Assembly (NCBI GenBank): GCA_015060325.1
Contig: SUYQ01000005.1
Coordinates: forward strand, 54,447 to 118,446
Direction of reading: 5' to 3'
DNA: 64,000 bases
From: Bacteroidales bacterium
Lineage (GTDB): Bacteria > Bacteroidota > Bacteroidia > Bacteroidales > UBA932
Position numbers and translations under genes: made by a program. Below the pieces are notes generated by a model. The model did not search any database. It was not told where the DNA came from and saw only the letters and a program-made list of their open reading frames with translations. Position 1 is the first letter of the stretch; the number at the start of each line of letters is the position of its first letter. This document shows, piece by piece, positions 17,220-25,323 of the stretch.

Positions 17220-18465
17220 TGCAGTAGCGGCACTGATTGGCCTTGTCTTGGCCATTGTGTTGATAATTAAGAAATTGCAACCTGTTTACAGCCTTATGAT
17301 CGGTGCCTTGGCAGGTGGCCTTCTGGCTGGATGGGGATTGGATACGACAGTAAATACCATGATAGGCGGTGTAAATGAGATAACACCTGCAATACTCAGG
17401 ATCCTTGCTGCCGGAGTCCTTTCCGGAGTCCTGATTAAAACAGGTGCAGCGGCTTCGATCTCTCATTCCATTGTAAAGACCCTGGGCCGCAGGCATGTCT
17501 ATCTTGCAGTCGCTTTCTCTACAATGCTGCTTACCGGAGTCGGTGTCTTCATCGATGTAGCAGTCATAACAGTCGCTCCTATCGCTCTGCTACTTGCCAG
17601 CAGACTGTCACTTTCCCGTGCCTCGCTTCTTCTGGCTATGATCGGTGGAGGAAAGTGTGGAAATATAATGTCTCCGAATCCTAATACCATCATTGCTGCC
17701 GAGAACTATGATGCACCGTTGTCTTCAGTAATGGGAGCGGGTGTTGTTCCGGCGCTCATCGGTCTTGTGGTTACGGTTTATCTGATTGTTCCGATGATGT
17801 CAAGGAAGAAGGACGAATCCTTGTATTTCGAGGAGATCAAAGATGAATCTCTGCCGTCGTTTTTTGCCAGTATCTCCGGACCGCTTGTGGCGGTGATTCT
17901 ATTGTCTTTGAGACCGATCTGCGATATCAAGATCGATCCTGTCGTGGCTTTGCCGGCAGGTGGAATCGTGGGACTTCTGATGACCCGTTCATGGAGAAAG
18001 TCTTCGGAATGCCTGTCATATGGTCTTGAGAAGATGTCCACAGTGGCTATTCTCCTGGTGGGAACAGGAACTATAGCCGGCATCATCAAGGCATCGGAAA
18101 TCAAGGACGTTCTCATCGCGATGCTGTCTGGCTGGGATGCCGGTGGGGTTGTGATGGCTCCGCTTTCCGGCTCATTTATGTCTGCGGCAACGGCATCGAC
18201 GACAGCAGGAGCAACGATAGCATCGGCATCATTTGCTCAGACTGTCCTCGCAGCAGGAGTAGCTTCCGTATGGGGAGCTTCGATGACCAATGCGGGAGCG
18301 ACAATGCTTGATCATCTTCCTCATGGCTCATTTTTCCATGCTACCGGAGGATCGGTGGGCATGCAGATCAAGGAGAGAATGCGTCTCATCCCTTATGAGA
18401 CTCTCATCGGTCTGGTTCTGACCCTCCTTTCTTTGGGAATGTATTACGTTACCACTTTGTTTTAA
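17212..18465 (+). CDS. GntP-family permease, probably for glycerate or another sugar acid
   Basis: A 417-residue inner-membrane transporter with about 12 hydrophobic segments, of the gluconate permease family (proton symport of small sugar acids). Family-type stretches include the N-terminal helix AALIGLVLAIVLIIKKLQPV, IGGGKCGNIMSPNPNTI and the late ATASTTAGATIASASFAQ segment. It overlaps the glycerate kinase gene by eight bases, which makes glycerate the most likely cargo, by inference. It is the last gene before a strong promoter of purD, so it probably ends the glycan operon. No hairpin terminator is evident in the 56-base gap. Confidence 0.9.
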   Translation: MNSAVAALIGLVLAIVLIIKKLQPVYSLMIGALAGGLLAGWGLDTTVNTMIGGVNEITPAILRILAAGVLSGVLIKTGAAASISHSIVKTLGRRHVYLAVAFSTMLLTGVGVFIDVAVITVAPIALLLASRLSLSRASLLLAMIGGGKCGNIMSPNPNTIIAAENYDAPLSSVMGAGVVPALIGLVVTVYLIVPMMSRKKDESLYFEEIKDESLPSFFASISGPLVAVILLSLRPICDIKIDPVVALPAGGIVGLLMTRSWRKSSECLSYGLEKMSTVAILLVGTGTIAGIIKASEIKDVLIAMLSGWDAGGVVMAPLSGSFMSAATASTTAGATIASASFAQTVLAAGVASVWGASMTNAGATMLDHLPHGSFFHATGGSVGMQIKERMRLIPYETLIGLVLTLLSLGMYYVTTLF

Positions 18466-18486
18466 TCTGTAAAAATCATATCTTCG
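18456..18486 (+). promoter_or_regulatory. Promoter for purD
   Basis: TTTG at 18456-18459, a 19-bp spacer, and TATCTTCG at 18479-18486 form a near-consensus Bacteroidales promoter (TAnnTTYG variant). It begins inside the last codons of the permease gene and would give a leader of about 25-30 bases. Confidence 0.65.
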
Positions 18487-18521
18487 CGAGTCTAAATTGA
18501 TATAAACTTATAGTCGAAAAT

Positions 18522-19841
18522 ATGAAAAAGGTACTCGTAATCGGCGGCGGTGGACGCGAACATGCAATTGTTGATGCCCTCAGCCGTTCTCCGCAGGTAG
18601 GAAAGATCTATTGTGCTCCTGGTAATGCCGGCATATCTGCTCAGGCTGAGTGTGTTGCAATCAAGGATACTGATGTGGAAGGTCTCAAAGAATTCGCACT
18701 TGCAAACGGAATCGATCTTGCTGTAGTCGGTCCGGAGGTGGCTCTCGCAGCCGGTCTAGTCGATGCTTTCAAGAATGCAGGTCTCCGAATCTTCGGACCT
18801 TCAAAGGCTGCAGCCACAATTGAGGCGAGCAAGGATTTCGCAAAGCAGCTCATGGCTAAATACAATATCCCGACTGCGGCATTCGAGACTTTCGAAGACT
18901 ATGATGCGGCTCTGGAATATGTAAAGAAAGGCTCATTCCCGGTAGTTCTCAAATATGACGGACTTGCTGCGGGCAAGGGAGTTGTCATTCCGGAGACTCT
19001 TGAAGAGGCGGAGGAGACACTCAAGGACATGCTTCTGGACGACAAGTTCGGCAAGGGCAAGGTCGTTGTCGAGGAGTTTCTCACAGGTCCGGAGTTCTCG
19101 TTCATGTGCTTTGTGGACGGCAATGATGTATATCCTATGACCCTTTCTCAGGACCACAAGCGTGCATACGAGGGCGACAAGGGTCCTAACACAGGAGGCA
19201 TGGGAGCATATTCACCGGTTCCTATCATTACTGATGAAGACCTTGAATTCTCACTTGAGAAGGTGATGAAGCCGACTGCTGCCGCTATGGTTTCGGAGGG
19301 CTGTCCTTTCACCGGAGTCCTCTACGGAGGTCTCATGAAGACCCCTCAGGGACCGAAGGTCATCGAGTTCAACTGCCGATTCGGCGATCCTGAGACCGAG
19401 GTTGTGCTTCCTCGTCTCGCTACAGACATATATGACATCTTCTCTGCAGTGGCAGACCATACGCCTATGCCTGCGATCGAGTGGAAGAAAGAGGTGACAA
19501 TGGGCTTCGTAATGGCTTCCAAGGGCTATCCGGGCTCATACGACAAAGGATACGAAATCGACCTCTCCTCTGTTTCTGACGCCTCTCCTGTCATTTCGAG
19601 CGCTCCAACTGTCATTTCGAGCGAGGCCGAAGGCCGAGTCGAGAAATCTCCAGTCAGGATCTACCATATGGGCACATCCCTCACAGACGGCAAATACTAC
19701 ACCTCCGGAGGTCGCGTCCTCATGGTTGTCGGCTTCGGCGCAGACCTTCAGGAAGCTCACGACAAGGCCCTCGCAGCTGTAGAATCGATAAAATGTGAAA
19801 ATCTTTTCTATCGCCGAGACATCGGCTGGAGAGTTTTGTAG
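18522..19841 (+). CDS. purD: Phosphoribosylamine-glycine ligase (GAR synthetase)
   Basis: A 439-residue cytoplasmic ATP-grasp enzyme that joins phosphoribosylamine and glycine, the second step of purine synthesis. Landmarks: VLVIGGGGREHAI at the start, VVGPEVALAAGL, KYDGLAAGKGVV, DHKRAYEGDKGPNTGGMGAYSP split across the ATP-grasp core, FNCRFGDPETEVVLPRL, and GGRVLMVVG near the end. A segment at about residues 350-377 (SDASPVISSAPTVISSEAEG and following) has no counterpart in normal PurD. It is encoded by a copy of the palindromic repeat found elsewhere in the window, read in frame, in a surface loop before YHMGTSLTDGKYYTSGGR. The rest of the enzyme is intact, so it is probably functional. Confidence 0.96.
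   Translation: MKKVLVIGGGGREHAIVDALSRSPQVGKIYCAPGNAGISAQAECVAIKDTDVEGLKEFALANGIDLAVVGPEVALAAGLVDAFKNAGLRIFGPSKAAATIEASKDFAKQLMAKYNIPTAAFETFEDYDAALEYVKKGSFPVVLKYDGLAAGKGVVIPETLEEAEETLKDMLLDDKFGKGKVVVEEFLTGPEFSFMCFVDGNDVYPMTLSQDHKRAYEGDKGPNTGGMGAYSPVPIITDEDLEFSLEKVMKPTAAAMVSEGCPFTGVLYGGLMKTPQGPKVIEFNCRFGDPETEVVLPRLATDIYDIFSAVADHTPMPAIEWKKEVTMGFVMASKGYPGSYDKGYEIDLSSVSDASPVISSAPTVISSEAEGRVEKSPVRIYHMGTSLTDGKYYTSGGRVLMVVGFGADLQEAHDKALAAVESIKCENLFYRRDIGWRVL
19590..19649 (+). repeat. Palindromic repeat copy inside purD (in frame)
   Basis: A partial copy GTCATTTCGAGCG (19590-19602) followed by a full copy that begins GTCATTTCGAGCGA at 19611 and ends GTCGAGAAATCT at 19649. The same core occurs at 28433-28512 and 53067-53101. 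Here it is translated as part of PurD. Confidence 0.85.
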
Positions 19842-19844
19842 ACC

Positions 19845-21278
19845 ATGAAGAGATTACTGGCTGTCATTGTCCTGCTTGCAGGAACGATAATAAACCTCGC
19901 GGCGAAGGTCGAGCTTGCGCCATTGTTTGCAGACAATATGGTCCTTCAGCGTGACTGCAAGGCAGCCGTATGGGGCAAGGCGGATCCCGGGCAGAAAGTT
20001 GTCATCACCACCACGTGGTCAAAGGAGAAGGTAATCGTTCATGCTGATCAGAAAGGCTGTTGGAGCGCCAGAGTAGCGACCCCATCAGCAGGTGGACCGT
20101 ATGAGATGACCTTTAATGATGGTGACAAGGTTACTCTCAAGAATATCCTTATTGGCGAGGTATGGATCTGTGCCGGTCAGTCAAACATGGAGATGACCAT
20201 GAGGGGGTTCATGGGACAGCCGGTCGAAGGGGCGACAGAACTTATATTGGGTGCAAAGCCTTCCGTGCCGATCCGTTCATGCAATCTGTCGAAAATAAAG
20301 TCTCTCGAACTTCAGGAAGAGTGTGATGCCAGATGGTATGAACATACATCAGAAGGAGTAGCCGAAGCAAGTGCTACTGCATATTTCTTTGCAAAGCGTC
20401 TTTATGATATTCTCGGCATACCTGTCGGTATCATAAATGCATCCTGGGGTGGATCTCCTATCGAGGCATGGATGGATCCTGAGCTGCTCAGAAAGGAATT
20501 TGCTGATGAATTTTCATTCTCTCACCTGGATACTAGGACGTGGCCGGAGGAGAATGCATGGAAAGCTCCAGGCGTGCTGTACAACGGTATGCTTCATTCT
20601 GTTGCTCCGTATACAGCCAAAGGCTTCCTTTGGTATCAGGGATGTGACAACATATCACGATATGAGCAGTACAAACGTCTTCAGCCTGCATTCGTCAAGA
20701 TGCTTCGCGAAGAATGGGGGTGTGAAGAGATGCCGTTCTATTTCACCCAGATAGCTCCGTATGGTTATTTCAGTCCGGATGATCCGGATGCGGGATATAT
20801 GATGTGGGCTCAGGCTCAGACCTTGGCTGATATTCCGTTCAGCGGAATGGCTGCAACCCATGATACCGGAGAAATCAACTGCATACATCCTGCGGACAAG
20901 AAGTCTGTGGGTGACCGTCTGGCCTATCTTGCTCTGGTCAATGACTATGGATATAAAGGAATCGATGCGGCAACTCCGCTGCCGATAGATTTTCTGTTTG
21001 AGGAAGGTCAGGCCATCGTGACGTTTGAAGCTGGAGAGATGGGGCTGAATCCATTGAGCAAGGATGTGGATGGTTTCGAGCTTGCAGGTGAGGACGGCGT
21101 TTTCTATCCTGCCAAGGGAATCGTTTTATGGAACGATCCAAGAAGGGTCCTGGTATATAAGTGTCCTCAGGTTCAGAAGCCGGTTGCTGTACGTTATGGT
21201 ATGAAGAACTGGTCAGAGGCTACATTGTTCAACAGTTCAGGCATTCCGATTTCTCCATTCAGGTCAGATAATTATTAA
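19845..21278 (+). CDS. Secreted sialate O-acetylesterase (SGNH hydrolase family)
   Basis: A 477-residue exported esterase that removes O-acetyl groups, classically from sialic acids on host glycans. The signal peptide covers about residues 1-20. The nucleophile motif is IGEVWICAGQSNMEM with Ser113; the oxyanion-type segment INASWGGSPIEAWM follows, and the His motif CIHPADKKSVGDRLAYLAL lies near the C-terminus. The leading KVELAPLFADNMVLQRD domain is typical of this family. The family also includes acetyl xylan and other acetylesterases, so the substrate is not certain. It lies three bases after purD and 11 bases before folD, a mixed housekeeping/glycan cluster. A sialidase-like remnant at 817 is the only other sialic acid hint in the window. 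Confidence 0.88.
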   Translation: MKRLLAVIVLLAGTIINLAAKVELAPLFADNMVLQRDCKAAVWGKADPGQKVVITTTWSKEKVIVHADQKGCWSARVATPSAGGPYEMTFNDGDKVTLKNILIGEVWICAGQSNMEMTMRGFMGQPVEGATELILGAKPSVPIRSCNLSKIKSLELQEECDARWYEHTSEGVAEASATAYFFAKRLYDILGIPVGIINASWGGSPIEAWMDPELLRKEFADEFSFSHLDTRTWPEENAWKAPGVLYNGMLHSVAPYTAKGFLWYQGCDNISRYEQYKRLQPAFVKMLREEWGCEEMPFYFTQIAPYGYFSPDDPDAGYMMWAQAQTLADIPFSGMAATHDTGEINCIHPADKKSVGDRLAYLALVNDYGYKGIDAATPLPIDFLFEEGQAIVTFEAGEMGLNPLSKDVDGFELAGEDGVFYPAKGIVLWNDPRRVLVYKCPQVQKPVAVRYGMKNWSEATLFNSSGIPISPFRSDNY

Positions 21279-21289
21279 ATATATCATAG

Positions 21290-22150
21290 ATGATAATATC
21301 AGGAAAAGAACTTTCAGCTCAGCTGAAAGATGAAATGAAGGCCCAGGTTGCCACATTTCCCGAAAAATACGGACGCGTTCCGCACCTTGTGGTGATCCTT
21401 GTAGGAGAGGATCCGGGCAGCGTCTCATATGTCACAGGCAAGGCAAAGGCATCGGAGTATGTAGGAATCAAGAATACGACAATCCGCAAGCCTGATACCA
21501 TATCTGAGGCAGAACTCCTCGGCATCATCGAGGAGCTTAACGCTGACGACGCTGTAGACGGCATCCTCGTGCAGCTTCCTCTTCCGAAGCATATCAGCGA
21601 GGACAAGGTCATCGCGACGATTGCGAAGGAGAAGGATGTTGACGGATTCCATCCTCTCAATGTCGCAGCTCTCTGGCAGAAGCAGGAATGCACTCTGCCA
21701 TGCACTCCGAAGGGCATAATCAAGATGCTCAAGGTCGCTGGCGTAGATATTAAGGGCAAACGTGCCGTAGTCATAGGCCGAAGCAACATCGTAGGTCTTC
21801 CCGTATCGAAGCTCCTCCTCGATGAGAATGCGACAGTGACCATTGCTCACAGCCGCACAGTCGATCTCCCGACAGTCACACGCAACGCCGAAATCCTCGT
21901 CGTTGCCATCGGCCGTCCAAAGTTTGTGACTGCCGACATGGTGTCGGAAGGAGCTGTTGTCATCGACGTCGGAGTAAACCGCGATCCGCAGACTGGCAAG
22001 CTCTGCGGCGACGTAGATTTCGCCGCAATCGAGCCGAAGGCATCGGTGATCACCCCTGTTCCAGGCGGCGTCGGCCCTATGACCATCACCTGCCTCATGG
22101 AAAATACCATCGAATGCTTCCTTCGGAAGATGGAACAGCCTGGCGCGTAA
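21290..22150 (+). CDS. folD: Bifunctional methylenetetrahydrofolate dehydrogenase/methenyltetrahydrofolate cyclohydrolase
   Basis: A 286-residue cytoplasmic enzyme that interconverts methylene-, methenyl- and 10-formyl-tetrahydrofolate. It supplies formyl groups for purine synthesis. Landmarks: VILVGEDPGSVSYVTGKAKA with the catalytic Lys region, DGILVQLPLPKHI, the Rossmann segment AVVIGRSNIVGLPVSKLL, and the family ending TPVPGGVGPMTITCLMENT. Length is normal. Its last codons and stop (CCTGGCGCGTAA) form one arm of a 12-bp inverted repeat whose partner lies at 22235-22246, and a very strong hairpin follows at 22170. Confidence 0.97.
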   Translation: MIISGKELSAQLKDEMKAQVATFPEKYGRVPHLVVILVGEDPGSVSYVTGKAKASEYVGIKNTTIRKPDTISEAELLGIIEELNADDAVDGILVQLPLPKHISEDKVIATIAKEKDVDGFHPLNVAALWQKQECTLPCTPKGIIKMLKVAGVDIKGKRAVVIGRSNIVGLPVSKLLLDENATVTIAHSRTVDLPTVTRNAEILVVAIGRPKFVTADMVSEGAVVIDVGVNRDPQTGKLCGDVDFAAIEPKASVITPVPGGVGPMTITCLMENTIECFLRKMEQPGA

Positions 22151-22246
22151 GTAATTGAGCCTCAGCGAATTGTTAAAACCGCGTGCTCCCTTTGGGGAGC
22201 ACGCGGTTTTAACAAAGTGTTGATTGTCAGAATGTTACGCGCCAGG
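22139..22246 (+). repeat. Nested inverted repeat around the folD terminator
   Basis: Outer arms CCTGGCGCGTAA (22139-22150, the end of folD including its stop) and TTACGCGCCAGG (22235-22246) are perfect complements. They enclose the 21-bp terminator stem at 22170-22215. The unpaired spacers between outer and inner stems are about 19 bases on each side. Confidence 0.8.
22170..22215. terminator. Strong 21-bp hairpin terminator after folD
   Basis: A perfect 21-bp stem (22170-22190 with 22195-22215) and a TTTG loop. It has a GC-rich core and A/T-rich base, with TTTT and AAAA runs inside the outer stem, so it could work in either direction. It separates folD from the second SusC gene. Confidence 0.85.
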
Positions 22247-22336
22247 GCGTTTTCTATGGAGACAAAGCTATGTTTTACTGAAAAAATTACTAAATTCGCT
22301 CCACTAACTAAATTACTAATCACTAAATTCTACCGT

Positions 22337-25321
22337 ATGAGAAAATATCTGACTATGGTGGTGCTGTTCCTGATGGGCCTTGCAGCCTATGCGCAGCAGC
22401 ATTCTGTAAAGGGTACTGTGGTGGATCAGAGCGGCCTTCCTGTCATAGGCATGACCGTGATGGAACAAGGTACTCAGAATGGTACGACCACCGACATCGA
22501 TGGTAACTGGCAGCTCAATGTGTCTTCCGGACAGGCTGTTCTGGAGTTTCAAGCTCTAGGCTATGTGACGGTTACTGAGAAAGTTAACAACAGGGCAGTG
22601 ATAAACCTGACCGCATCAGAGGATGCCATCATGCTTGATGCTGTCGTTGCAATCGGTTATGGTTCTGTACGCAAAAGAGACCTGACCACTGCCGTTTCAA
22701 CTGTATCGACAGAAGATACAAGACTTCGTCCTGTGACTGAGGCTTCAGGATTCATCCAGGGTAAGGTTGCCGGTGTCACAGTGCAGCAGACCAGCGGTCT
22801 TCCGGGATCAGGAATGACAGTCCGCGTCCGTGGTGCATCTTCGATCGCTTCGTCGAATGACCCTCTTTATGTTGTGGACGGCGTTCCGGTAGGTACCGGT
22901 AACTATGCGATCGCATATCTTTCTCCACAGGACATCGAGACAATGCAGATCCTCAAGGATGCATCTTCAGCAGCTATCTACGGATCACGTGCTGCCAACG
23001 GTGTCGTTCTCATCACCACCAAGCAGGGCAAGAAGAGCAAGGGCCCTCAGATCAACTTCAATGCTTCTGTAGGGCTTGCCAACGTAGCAAAGACATACGA
23101 GGTGCTCAATACCGCCGAGTATATGGACCTCATGAACGAGATCAATATGGTCAAGTTCCCTGAGGATCTGGAACTCAAGGATGAGACCGACTGGTTCGAG
23201 GAGACATACCGCACAGGTATCAATCAGAACTATCAGCTTTCTGTCGCAAACGGTAATGACAAGATGAGGTATTACCTCGGTGCCGGTTATTCTGATGAGC
23301 AGGGTGTCCTCCCGGTTGCATTCAACAGAAGGTTCAATGTCAAGGCAAGCTTTGATGCCGATCTCTTCAAGTGGATCTCAGCAGGTGTGAACGTGGCGTA
23401 TTCAAGCTACCGCAACAACGGCATCATCTCAGGTACCGGTTCAAACCGTGCAGGTGTCGTTCTTTCTGTAGTCAACACTCCTACATATGCAAAGGTATGG
23501 AGCGAAGACAACCCTAACCACTATTGGAACTCGTTCTATGGAGCCAACCTTTCTACTCCTATTGAGAACATGGCCAGAACCGAGAACAACTACAGCCAGA
23601 CCGACCGTCTCCTCCTCACAGGAAACATCACTCTCAAGTTCCATGAGAAGGTGAACCTCAAGTCGACAGTGACAATGGACCGCAGGTGGGTGCATAACTA
23701 TTCTTTCCTTGACCCGGTTACCACTTCGTACGGAAGGACTCAGAAGGGTGAGGCTTCTTCGGAGAGAAGTGACGACATGAGAATGGTCTATGATAATATC
23801 CTTACCTACAATGATGTGTGGGATGGAAAGCATAATTTCGAGGCAATGGCCGGTACTTCCGCTACAACGTCAAGATGGGAGAACCTCTGGGGCGGCAGAA
23901 GCCATTTCTCACCAGAGAACTATGAAGCCATTTTCGGACTCAACGGAGGTAACAAGGGCGGCCTGAGAGGCCAGAGCCAGGGCTATTCCGAGTGGGCTAT
24001 CATGTCATACCTCGCCCGTGTTTCATATAACTACGACAGCAAATATTATATCACCGCTAACTTCCGTGCCGACGGATCTTCAAAGCTTGCTCCTGGTCAC
24101 AAATGGGGCCTCTTCCCTTCAGTATCGGCAGCATGGCGTCTGTCTGGCGAGGACTGGCTCAAGGATGTAAGCTGGATCAGCGACCTCAAGGTGCGTGTGG
24201 GCTGGGGACAGCAGGGTAACCAGTCCGGTCTTGCAGACTATGCTTGGGTCCAGAACTATGGAATCAACTACTTTGACTGGACAGAGAATGAGCATGTGGA
24301 TGCAGTCCCTACAGTAGGAAGCCGCAGCAATATGGGTAATAAAGGCCTTACCTGGGAGACTACAACCCAGACAAACGTCGGTATCGACTGGTCTATGTTT
24401 GACGGAAGACTCGGAGTTACACTCGACGGATACTATAAGTATACGAAGGATCTTCTTATGAACGTTCCTCTTCCTGCTCCATATCCAAACATCTACCGTA
24501 ACGAAGGCGAGATGTCCAACTGGGGTCTCGAGCTTGCAATCAACTCAGTGAATATCGAGAAGAACGGCTGGTCATGGACCACTGATTTCAATATCTCGAT
24601 GAACAGGAACAAGCTTGAGAAACTTGACCTCCAGCAGGTATACTACTATACTTCGACTTCAGAAGCTCACTCGGAGAATATCGTCAGGATGACCCCTGGC
24701 CAGCCTCTCTCCATGTTCTGGGGACTCAAGGCCGAGGGTATCGACCCTGAAACAGGTATGGTGATCTACGAAGACAAGAACAATGACGGCCTCATCAATG
24801 TTGCCGACAAACAGTATATCGGTAATGCCAATCCTTGGTTTACAGCGGGTATGACCAACAACATCAGCTGGAAGGGCCTCAGCCTCAGCGTTCTGATGAC
24901 AGCATCCGTGGGAAACGACATCTACAATGCTTCACGCATCGAGATGATCGGTATGTACTCCGGAGCCAACCAGCTCAAGAGCGTTCTCAGACGCTGGCGT
25001 ACTCCTGGTCAGATCACAGACATCCCTAAGGGTGGAGAGCTCGACAACATCAAGGCATCAACAAGATGGGTCGAGGACGGTTCGTATCTCAAGATCAAGA
25101 ACATCACCCTTTCATATAACATCACTCACCCGGCTCTCAAGAAGGCAAACATCTCACGCATCCAGCCGTACATCACACTGGACAATATGATCACCTTCAC
25201 CAAGTATTCAGGATATGACCCTGAAATGAGCCAGTATACAAGTGCGACCAGCATGGGCGTTGACTGGGGAACATATCCTTGCGTCAAGACCGTTCTGTTC
25301 GGAGTTAATGTTGAATTCTAA
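22337..25321 (+). CDS. SusC/RagA-type TonB-dependent outer-membrane receptor (second locus)
   Basis: A 994-residue outer-membrane glycan importer. I chose the ATG at 22337 (MRKYLTMVVLFLMGLAAYAQ), which gives a clean signal peptide; the longer frame from 22217 runs through the folD terminator region. Parts in order: signal peptide, carboxypeptidase-regulatory-like domain (VKGTVVDQSGLPVIGMTVM), AIGYGSVRKRDLTTAVSTVS leading to the plug, plug with VRVRGASSIASSNDPLYVVD and DASSAAIYGSRAANGVVLIT, and barrel to VLFGVNVEF. Unlike the SusC at 2891 it lacks an STN domain, so it is not controlled by a FecR/ECF pair; no regulator lies nearby. SusD, GH30 and a glycan-binding-type lipoprotein follow. Confidence 0.95.
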   Translation: MRKYLTMVVLFLMGLAAYAQQHSVKGTVVDQSGLPVIGMTVMEQGTQNGTTTDIDGNWQLNVSSGQAVLEFQALGYVTVTEKVNNRAVINLTASEDAIMLDAVVAIGYGSVRKRDLTTAVSTVSTEDTRLRPVTEASGFIQGKVAGVTVQQTSGLPGSGMTVRVRGASSIASSNDPLYVVDGVPVGTGNYAIAYLSPQDIETMQILKDASSAAIYGSRAANGVVLITTKQGKKSKGPQINFNASVGLANVAKTYEVLNTAEYMDLMNEINMVKFPEDLELKDETDWFEETYRTGINQNYQLSVANGNDKMRYYLGAGYSDEQGVLPVAFNRRFNVKASFDADLFKWISAGVNVAYSSYRNNGIISGTGSNRAGVVLSVVNTPTYAKVWSEDNPNHYWNSFYGANLSTPIENMARTENNYSQTDRLLLTGNITLKFHEKVNLKSTVTMDRRWVHNYSFLDPVTTSYGRTQKGEASSERSDDMRMVYDNILTYNDVWDGKHNFEAMAGTSATTSRWENLWGGRSHFSPENYEAIFGLNGGNKGGLRGQSQGYSEWAIMSYLARVSYNYDSKYYITANFRADGSSKLAPGHKWGLFPSVSAAWRLSGEDWLKDVSWISDLKVRVGWGQQGNQSGLADYAWVQNYGINYFDWTENEHVDAVPTVGSRSNMGNKGLTWETTTQTNVGIDWSMFDGRLGVTLDGYYKYTKDLLMNVPLPAPYPNIYRNEGEMSNWGLELAINSVNIEKNGWSWTTDFNISMNRNKLEKLDLQQVYYYTSTSEAHSENIVRMTPGQPLSMFWGLKAEGIDPETGMVIYEDKNNDGLINVADKQYIGNANPWFTAGMTNNISWKGLSLSVLMTASVGNDIYNASRIEMIGMYSGANQLKSVLRRWRTPGQITDIPKGGELDNIKASTRWVEDGSYLKIKNITLSYNITHPALKKANISRIQPYITLDNMITFTKYSGYDPEMSQYTSATSMGVDWGTYPCVKTVLFGVNVEF

Positions 25322-25323
25322 AG

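Noticed and set aside
22280..22336. Repeated ACTAAATT-like words in the leader of the second SusC gene, considered as operator sites
   Set aside because: The copies are uneven in spacing and the region is simply A/T-rich; no symmetrical site could be defined.
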